This document shows positions 12,499-17,842 of a stretch of 17,842 bases of DNA, piece after piece. Every line of letters begins with the position of its first letter. Within the stretch, counting starts at the first letter, position 1. The translations under genes were made by a program, and so were the position numbers. The notes beneath the pieces were generated by a model. The model had not been told where the DNA came from, did not search any database, and saw only the letters and a program-made list of their open reading frames with translations. The stretch comes from an uncultured Olsenella sp. (GTDB taxonomy: Bacteria > Actinomycetota > Coriobacteriia > Coriobacteriales > Atopobiaceae), in the NCBI GenBank assembly GCA_947253595.1, contig CAMXZR010000023.1, positions 1 through 17,842 on the forward strand, written 5' to 3'.

Positions 12499-15210
12499 CT
12501 ACACCTCCCGGTACCTCTCCTCTTGGACCCTCAGATCCTCGAGCCCTTCCTTGTCAAGCAGGACTTCGCGCGGCTTGGACCCGTCGGGTGGTCCCACCAC
12601 GCCCTTGCTCTCGAGCATGTCCATGATGCGGCCGGCCCTAGCGTATCCCACCTTCAGGCGACGCTGCAGGCCCGAGGTAGAACCGAGCCTAGAGTCCACA
12701 ACTATCTGCGCAGCCTCCCATACCAGGGGGTCGTCCCCCTCCTCGCCGTCAGGCATGGCCGATCCGGAGGGCTGGCCGGGAATCACCTGAGAGAGGATCT
12801 CCTCGTGGTAGTCGGGCTCACCCTGGCTGCGGATGAAGTCGACGACCTCGTTGATCTCCTGGTCGGAGGTGTAGCAGCCCAGGACGCGCTTGGGAGAGAG
12901 GCCGCGGTCCTTGAAGAGCATGTCGCCGTTGCCCAGGAGCTTGTCCGCGCCCGTCTCGTCCAGGATGACGCGGGAGTCGATTCCCGAGGACACCTTGAGC
13001 GCCACGCGGGAGTCGATGTTCGACTTGATGAGGCCCGTGACGACGTTGGCCGAGGGGCGCTGCGTGGCGATGACCAGGTGGATGCCCGCCGCACGGGCGA
13101 GCTGGGCGATGCGGACGATGGATGCCTCGACATCCTTGCCGGCGACCATCATGAGGTCCGAGAGCTCGTCAATGACGACGACGATGTAGGGCAGCGGCTC
13201 GGGTGGGTTGTCCATCTCGGACAGCTTGCCCGAGACGCACATCTTGTTGTAGGCGCGGATCTCCCTAGCGCCCGCGCGCTCGAAGACCTTGAGGCGCCTC
13301 TCCATCTCGGACACGGCCCACTGCAGGGCGCTCGCGGCCTGGCGTGGCTCGGTGACGACCGGGACGTAGAGGTGGGGCAGGCCGTTGTAGCCCGCGAACT
13401 CGACGCGCTTGGGGTCGATCATGATGAGCCGTACCTGCTTGGGCGTGGTGCGCATGAGCAGGGACATGATCATCGAGTTGATGAGGACCGACTTGCCTGA
13501 GCCCGTGGTGCCGGCGACCAGCATGTGCGGCATCTTTGCAATGTTCGTGACGACGGGCTTGCCCGCCGAGTCGCGACCGATGGCGACCTCGAGGGGACCG
13601 CCCTTGGCATAGGGCAGCACGTCCCCCAGGTGCACGTTCTCGCGCTCCTTGTTGGGGATCTCGATTCCAACGTAGGAGGTGCCGGGGATGGGCGCGAAGA
13701 TGCGGACCTTCTCGGCGGCGAGCGTGAGGGCGATGTCGTCCTCGAGGTTGCGGATCTTGTTGACGCGCTCGCCCTCCCCCATCTCGACGCGGAAGGTCGT
13801 GACCAGGGGTCCGGACACGTAGTCGACGACCTGGCTCCTGAGACCGAACTCCTGGAGCGTGGCCTGCAGGCGGTCCTTGGTCTCGGAGAGCTCCGCGATG
13901 GACGCGGCGCTGGTGGCGCTGTTGGGGTTCGAGCTGAGCATGGAGAGGGGCGGCAGCTGGTACCCTTCCTCGCCCTCCCCCGGCCTCTTGCTGGCAGGTG
14001 CGGGCGCTGCGACGGGACGGGTCCGGGTCAGCGGCGCGGCGACCGGGGCGTGGACGGCCTTCTTTGCGCGCGAGACGGGCGCAGTGAGGGCGGTGAGGGC
14101 GGGCTTCTGAGGCGTGGGCCTGCCGTCCTCGGAGCGGCGCGTGCCGCGCCTCCTGCCCTGGAGGCGCTGGGTGGGGGCCACGGCCTGCAGGAAGTCCGGG
14201 ACGGCCACCTCCTCCGCAAGTCCCCTGCCCTCCGGCTCGTCGGAAGCCGGTGCGGACGTGACGTCCTCGGACCCGGCCTCGGACTCGAGCCCCTCTATGG
14301 GGGCGGTCATCGCCCCCTCCCCGGCGGGGCGGGCGACGTCGAGGTCGATGTTGGGGTGGCGAAGCCTCCTGAGGAGCGTCGTCTTCTGCTCTCCCTGCGC
14401 CTCCTCGGGCGCGGCCTCGGCCTGGAGGGAGCCTCCGCGGGTGCCGCGGGTGAGCACGCTCGTCTTGCGGGCACCGAGGAAGGTCGTTGCGCCCTCGACA
14501 ACCTCCTCGGGCACGAAGGCGTCCGCATGGCCTGCATGGGGATCCTCCCCGCCCACGACGAAGCGCCCCTCCCGATGGCGCAGGTGCCTCTCCTGCAGGC
14601 CCTCGCGGGCGGACTGACCCGCGTCGCGCAGCCTCGACACCGCGCCCGAGACGGAGAAACCGCACACGATGGCCCCCGCCACGGCGACGCCCACGAGGAC
14701 GACGTTCGCGACCGTGCGCCCCAGGGTCGAGAGCAGGGCCCAGGCGATCCCCCCGCCCACGTATCCGCCTCGCGCCGTGGCGTTGGCCGCGACGAGCACG
14801 AGGTCGGGGTCCTGCGAGGCAAGGGGGAGGTTGGCCGAGAGCAGCCCGAGCACGGCAAGTATGACGAGCAGGAGGCCGAGGGCGACGCGGCTGCCCATGG
14901 GTCCCTCCCCGTCCACGAAGAAGGTGAGCGAGAAGATCGCCAGCGCCAGGGGCAGGAGGAAGGCCCCCACCCCGAAGAGGAGCGAGAGGACCTCGCCGCA
15001 GAGGCGGGTGACGGGAGCCGAGGACGGGAGGAGGACCGAGATTCCCAGCGCTATGGCCACCACGAGCAGGACCACGCCCAGGACGTCACTCCCCACGCTC
15101 CCCTTTGCGGGCAGCAGGCGCTGCGGAGAGGACGGCCTTCCTCCAGCCTGCCTGCCGCCGCTCTTCTTGCGCTTACCCTTCTGTACGTTTGAGCTGCGGT
15201 TCAAGGGCAT
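12499..15210 (-). CDS. ftsK: DNA translocase FtsK/SpoIIIE
   Basis: Septum-located double-stranded DNA motor that clears chromosome ends from the division plane. The 903-residue protein has a basic N-terminus (KGKRKKSGGR), about four membrane helices at 43-62, 72-98, 108-130 and 152-186, and a low-complexity linker at about 190-420. The alpha/beta motor at 430-810 has Walker A GTTGSGKS at 567-574, MIDPKRVEFAGYNGLPHL at 597-614 and Walker B IVVVIDEL at 676-683. The winged-helix gamma domain spans about 826-886 (AQIVVDSRLGSTSGLQRRLK) and recognises polar DNA motifs. The ATG at 15210 directly abuts the rnj stop, and the GGAGG ribosome binding site lies inside the last rnj codons, so the two are coupled. 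FtsK and SpoIIIE are not separable by sequence; a divisome role is expected in a non-sporulator. Confidence 0.97.
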   Translation of the reverse strand: MPLNRSSNVQKGKRKKSGGRQAGGRPSSPQRLLPAKGSVGSDVLGVVLLVVAIALGISVLLPSSAPVTRLCGEVLSLLFGVGAFLLPLALAIFSLTFFVDGEGPMGSRVALGLLLVILAVLGLLSANLPLASQDPDLVLVAANATARGGYVGGGIAWALLSTLGRTVANVVLVGVAVAGAIVCGFSVSGAVSRLRDAGQSAREGLQERHLRHREGRFVVGGEDPHAGHADAFVPEEVVEGATTFLGARKTSVLTRGTRGGSLQAEAAPEEAQGEQKTTLLRRLRHPNIDLDVARPAGEGAMTAPIEGLESEAGSEDVTSAPASDEPEGRGLAEEVAVPDFLQAVAPTQRLQGRRRGTRRSEDGRPTPQKPALTALTAPVSRAKKAVHAPVAAPLTRTRPVAAPAPASKRPGEGEEGYQLPPLSMLSSNPNSATSAASIAELSETKDRLQATLQEFGLRSQVVDYVSGPLVTTFRVEMGEGERVNKIRNLEDDIALTLAAEKVRIFAPIPGTSYVGIEIPNKERENVHLGDVLPYAKGGPLEVAIGRDSAGKPVVTNIAKMPHMLVAGTTGSGKSVLINSMIMSLLMRTTPKQVRLIMIDPKRVEFAGYNGLPHLYVPVVTEPRQAASALQWAVSEMERRLKVFERAGAREIRAYNKMCVSGKLSEMDNPPEPLPYIVVVIDELSDLMMVAGKDVEASIVRIAQLARAAGIHLVIATQRPSANVVTGLIKSNIDSRVALKVSSGIDSRVILDETGADKLLGNGDMLFKDRGLSPKRVLGCYTSDQEINEVVDFIRSQGEPDYHEEILSQVIPGQPSGSAMPDGEEGDDPLVWEAAQIVVDSRLGSTSGLQRRLKVGYARAGRIMDMLESKGVVGPPDGSKPREVLLDKEGLEDLRVQEERYREV

Positions 15211-16875
15211 CTAGACCTCCATCACGACCGGGATAACCATCGGTCGCGTATGCGTCTTTGTCCAGAGGAAGCCCGAGAGGCTGTTGCGCAGGGCCTTGCG
15301 AAGCTGCTCGAGGCTGGTAGCGTCCTTCTTCACGCTGGACTCCATCTGGGCCCTGACACTATCCTGGGCCTCCTCGATGAGCGCCTCGTTGCCCGAGAAC
15401 GCGACCCCCCTGCAGGCGATCTCTATGTCGCGGACGCGACCACCCCTGCGCTCGAAGGTGATGACGCAGGTCACGAGCCCGTCCGTCGCAAGCTTCTGGC
15501 GATCGCGGAAGACGACGGGATCGGCATCCGTGACGGAGAGGCCGTCGACGTAGACTATGCCAGACTCGACCGGTCCCCCCCAGGTCACCTTGCCGTTGCG
15601 TATCTCGAGGGAGTCCCCGTTATCGGCAATGAAGACGTGGTCGGCGGGAATGCCCATCTGGGTCGCGAGCTTGGCATGCGCGCGCAGGTGGACCGCCTCG
15701 CCGTGGACCGGCATGAAGAAGCGGGGCTTGGCCATGGCCAGCATGAGCTTGAGCTCCTCCTGGCTGCCGTGGCCCGAGACGTGAACCAGGGTGTTGGAGC
15801 GGTCGTAGACGGTGCAGCCGATCTTCGAGAGCGAGTTGATGATGCCCGCGACGCTCTTCTCGTTGCCGGGAACGGGGGTGGCGGAGATGATCACCGTGTC
15901 GTCCGGCGTGATGGTGATGGACTTGTGGTCTCCCGTCGCCATGCGGCCCAGGGCGCTCATGGGCTCCCCCTGGCTGCCGGTACACATGACGACGATCTTG
16001 TCGTCGGGGAGGTCGGTCAGGTCGAAGGCGTCGATGATGTCCTCGTCCGAAATCCTGAGGTAGCCCAGCTCGCGGGCGACGCGGGTGTTGGTGACCATGG
16101 AGCGCCCGGTGACGACCACCTTGCGTCCCACGGCCACGGCAGCGTCGCAGACCTGCTGGATGCGGTGGATCTGGCTCGAGAAGGACGCGACGATGACCCT
16201 GCCGGGAGCGTTCTTGATGATATGGCGAAGCTGCGGCCCCACCGCCGACTCCGAGGGCGTGAAGCCCGGGCGGGTCGCGTTGGTGGAGTCCGAGAGGAGC
16301 AGGTCGATCCCCAGCGTGGCAAAGCGACTGATGGCCTGGTAGTTAGGCCTCACGCCGTCGATGGGGGTCTGGTCGAGCTTGAAGTCGCCGGTGTGCATGA
16401 CCGACCCCGCGGGGGTGCGCATGTAGACGCCCATGGCACCGGGGATGGAGTGCGTCATCGCGAAGAAGTCGATGCTGAAGGCCCCGAGGTTAAGGTGGGC
16501 CCCATTGGTCACCTCGCGGAACTTGGGGGAGTTGATGCGGTGCTCGGCCAGCTTGCCCTCGATGAAGCCCAGGGTGAGCTTGCTGGAGTAGATGGGCACC
16601 TTGCGTCCCAGATCCATGAGGAGGTACGGCAGGGCGCCGGTGTGGTCCTCGTGGCCGTGGGTGATGATGATGCCGCGGAGCTTCTCCTCGTTCTCGAGCA
16701 CGTAGGAGTAGTCGGGCAGCACGAGGTCTACGCCAGGCTGCTCGTCATCCGGGAACATGAGGCCAGCGTCGACGAGCACGAGGTCGTTCTCGTACTCGAA
16801 GGCGGTCATGTTCTTGCCGATGCCGTCCAGGCCCCCGAGGGGGATGATCCTCAGGGGACTCTGCTTCTTTGTCAT
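15211..16875 (-). CDS. rnj: Ribonuclease J
   Basis: Metallo-beta-lactamase/beta-CASP ribonuclease with 5'-to-3' exonuclease and endonuclease activity in mRNA decay and rRNA maturation. The 554-residue protein has the family length. The zinc motif HGHEDH (73-78: His73, His75, Asp77, His78) is preceded by IIIT. His142 (MTHSIPG), Asp164 (HTGDFK), SDSTNATRPGFTPSE at 195-209 and beta-CASP motifs including VSGHGSQEE at 366-374 and PVHGEAVHLRAH with His391 follow. The C-terminal domain is complete. The ATG at 16875 (MTKKQSPLRIIPLGG) is chosen over an in-frame extension to 17088, because the extension has no family resemblance and would run through the pnp terminator. AAGGAA lies about ten bases upstream. 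ftsK follows without a gap, pnp precedes. Confidence 0.97.
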   Translation of the reverse strand: MTKKQSPLRIIPLGGLDGIGKNMTAFEYENDLVLVDAGLMFPDDEQPGVDLVLPDYSYVLENEEKLRGIIITHGHEDHTGALPYLLMDLGRKVPIYSSKLTLGFIEGKLAEHRINSPKFREVTNGAHLNLGAFSIDFFAMTHSIPGAMGVYMRTPAGSVMHTGDFKLDQTPIDGVRPNYQAISRFATLGIDLLLSDSTNATRPGFTPSESAVGPQLRHIIKNAPGRVIVASFSSQIHRIQQVCDAAVAVGRKVVVTGRSMVTNTRVARELGYLRISDEDIIDAFDLTDLPDDKIVVMCTGSQGEPMSALGRMATGDHKSITITPDDTVIISATPVPGNEKSVAGIINSLSKIGCTVYDRSNTLVHVSGHGSQEELKLMLAMAKPRFFMPVHGEAVHLRAHAKLATQMGIPADHVFIADNGDSLEIRNGKVTWGGPVESGIVYVDGLSVTDADPVVFRDRQKLATDGLVTCVITFERRGGRVRDIEIACRGVAFSGNEALIEEAQDSVRAQMESSVKKDATSLEQLRKALRNSLSGFLWTKTHTRPMVIPVVMEV

Positions 16876-16924
16876 GTGCGCTTGATTCCTTTCGTGGTGC
16901 GGCGTGTGATGCGTATATATGAGA

Positions 16925-16938
16925 CCCGCCTCTGCGGG
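16925..16938 (-). other. Small hairpin in the rnj leader
   Basis: CCCGC and GCGGG pair as a 5-bp stem with a tetraloop, about 50 bases before the rnj ATG. A 4+4 dyad (GGAA-CGT-TTCC, 16937-16947) lies beside it. Either could influence rnj expression; nothing in the sequence settles this. Confidence 0.3.
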
Positions 16939-16963
16939 AAACGTTCCAGGCATTCCTTTACCC

Positions 16964-16969
16964 ATTGTA
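16964..16969 (-). promoter_or_regulatory. Possible -10 element for rnj
   Basis: TACAAT on the minus strand, about 90 bases before the rnj ATG and downstream of the pnp terminator. No good -35 lies 16-18 bases upstream and there is no extended -10 TGN, so support is limited to one hexamer and its position. A separate promoter is expected because a strong terminator precedes rnj. Confidence 0.33.
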
Positions 16970-17047
16970 GCCGCCGCCAACACCCCTCGCTCCTGTGGAG
17001 GACAAAGAGGACGCATCCCACATCTTGGGTTCGCAATGGGCTCGCGC

Positions 17048-17086
17048 ATAAGAAGGGGACCCGCTGGCAGTCGCCAGCGGGTCCCC
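17048..17086 (-). terminator. Intrinsic terminator of pnp
   Basis: GGGGACCCGCTGGC (17055-17068) and GCCAGCGGGTCCCC (17073-17086) form a perfect 14-bp GC-rich stem with a 4-base loop. On the minus strand it is followed by TTCTTAT. It lies 44 bases past the pnp stop codon and reads only toward rnj, as there is no T-run on the other side. Confidence 0.85.
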
Positions 17087-17093
17087 AAAGCCT

Positions 17094-17111
17094 CCCCTCG
17101 CGCGTGAGGGG
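17094..17111 (-). other. Accessory hairpin after pnp
   Basis: CCCCTC and GAGGGG pair as a 6-bp stem around a 6-base loop, 19 bases past the pnp stop, followed on the minus strand by AGGCTTTGG. It precedes the main terminator and may add to termination or 3'-end protection. Confidence 0.4.
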
Positions 17112-17129
17112 CGATTTTGCTCGTACGGA

Positions 17130-17842
17130 CTAGCCCTCGTGGTGGCGACGGGGCTGACGAGTCGAGGAGCCGCCCTTGTCGCCCGGACGGCGGCCGGAGC
17201 GCTCGCGCCTCTCTCCCTCGTGCTCGTGGGACCTGGAGGAGCGGGCGGGAGCCTCGGGCTTGTCCAGGCGATCCAGGCTGATCTTACCCTTCTCGTCGAC
17301 CTCGAGGACCTTGACCTTGACCTCGTCACCGATGTTGAGGACGTCCTCGACCTTCTCTACGCGACCCTTGGCCACGCGAGAAACGTGCAGCAGTCCGTCC
17401 TTGCCGGGGAGGAGCTCCACGAAGGCACCGAAGGGCTGGATGCCCACGACGCGGCCGTTGTACTCCTCGCCCACCTCGGGGACCTTGACGATTGCCTTGA
17501 TGCGCTCGGCGGCCTCGTCGCCCGCGCCGTTGGTGCCGGCGATGAAGACGGTGCCGTCCTCCTGGATGTCGATCGTGGCGCCCGTGTCGTCCTGGATGCC
17601 GCGGATGACCTTGCCGCCGCTGCCGATGACGTCGCGAATCTTGTCGGTCGGGATCTGGAGGCTGATAATCTGGGGCGCGTTCTCCTTGGTGGACTCGCGG
17701 GGCGCAGGAATCTGCTCGAGCATGGCGTCGAGGATGAACATGCGTCCCTCATGCGCCTGCATGAGCGCCTGACGCAGGATCTGGGGCGTGAGGCCGGTGG
17801 CCTTGTTGTCCATCTGCATGGCGGTGATGCCCTTGGTGGTGC
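17130..17842 (-). CDS. pnp: Polyribonucleotide nucleotidyltransferase (PNPase), C-terminal part (5' end outside window)
   Basis: PNPase degrades RNA 3'-to-5' by phosphorolysis. The 236 C-terminal residues are present. They open with TTKGITAMQMDNKATGLT, the end of the second RNase PH catalytic domain; the Met at 17819 is inside this motif and is not the start. A KH domain (PTDKIRDVIGSGGKVIRGIQ) and an S1 domain (VGEEYNGRVVGIQPFGAFVE to LLHVSRVA and VLEVDEKGKISLD) follow. The last roughly 40 residues form a charged, disordered tail rich in Arg, Ser, Gly and His that ends RQPRRHHEG. A strong terminator follows 44 bases after the stop, and rnj is the next gene. The family call is certain; the gene is truncated by the window edge, not by mutation. 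Confidence 0.97.
   Translation of the reverse strand, partial: TTKGITAMQMDNKATGLTPQILRQALMQAHEGRMFILDAMLEQIPAPRESTKENAPQIISLQIPTDKIRDVIGSGGKVIRGIQDDTGATIDIQEDGTVFIAGTNGAGDEAAERIKAIVKVPEVGEEYNGRVVGIQPFGAFVELLPGKDGLLHVSRVAKGRVEKVEDVLNIGDEVKVKVLEVDEKGKISLDRLDKPEAPARSSRSHEHEGERRERSGRRPGDKGGSSTRQPRRHHEG

Noticed and set aside
13525..15192. A 555-codon plus-strand frame antisense to ftsK (and similar frames opposite miaA, miaB, rny and rimO)
   Set aside because: Same cause: low-complexity translations rich in Gly, Asp, Glu and Arg with no family resemblance, lying wholly over a well-identified gene.
16876..17088. In-frame N-terminal extension of rnj by 71 residues
   Set aside because: It crosses the pnp terminator, does not resemble RNase J, and the ATG at 16875 gives the normal family length.
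15250..17133. A 627-codon open frame on the plus strand, antisense to rnj
   Set aside because: It mirrors the codon structure of rnj, has no recognisable domain and runs through the pnp terminator. Long antisense frames are expected in GC-rich genes with strong third-position bias.
1..17842. CRISPR arrays, insertion sequences, attachment sites, rRNA and tRNA genes
   Set aside because: No direct-repeat arrays, transposase or integrase motifs, target-site duplications or RNA-gene signatures were seen on either strand.

Overview
This is a GC-rich window in which every supportable gene lies on the minus strand, so the genes read from right to left. The gene set suggests a member of the Coriobacteriia (an Olsenella/Atopobium-like actinobacterium). 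The reasons are high GC with strong third-position bias, a spoVS gene next to rny (RNase Y), RNase J with PNPase, and a gene order resembling the Bacillus/Clostridium pnp - rnj - ftsK/spoIIIE - rodZ - pgsA - cinA - recA - rny - spoVS - miaB chromosomal block. The lineage is inferred from gene content only.

Layout in the direction of transcription: (1) 17842-17130, the 3' end of pnp, followed by a strong stem-loop terminator. (2) 16875-10965, rnj - ftsK - rodZ-like gene, packed with 0-1 bp gaps. (3) 10912-7933, yajQ - rimO - pgsA - cinA(pncC), with short gaps or overlap. (4) 7932-7729, two hairpins that probably end the cinA transcript, then a LexA-box promoter. (5) 7728-5924, recA - recX, overlapping by 4 bp. 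(6) 5923-5640, a 284-bp gap holding a near-consensus promoter and a structured leader of about 170 nt for rny. (7) 5639-3000, rny and a GHKL ATPase gene of unknown function. (8) 2893-1, spoVS - miaB - miaA - hflX, joined by stop/start overlaps or a 2-bp gap; hflX runs off the left edge.

The genes fall into three themes. RNA turnover is represented by RNase Y, RNase J and PNPase, three core enzymes of a Gram-positive-type mRNA decay system. Translation tuning is represented by MiaA and MiaB (A37 of tRNA), RimO (ribosomal protein S12) and HflX (ribosome rescue/splitting GTPase). Chromosome and envelope upkeep is represented by FtsK, RecA, RecX, PgsA and a RodZ-like membrane protein. I saw no mobile element, CRISPR array, rRNA or tRNA, and no gene-free stretch over 300 bp. 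The least explained gene is the MutL-like GHKL ATPase between rny and spoVS, in a neighbourhood where Firmicutes usually carry mutS-mutL.
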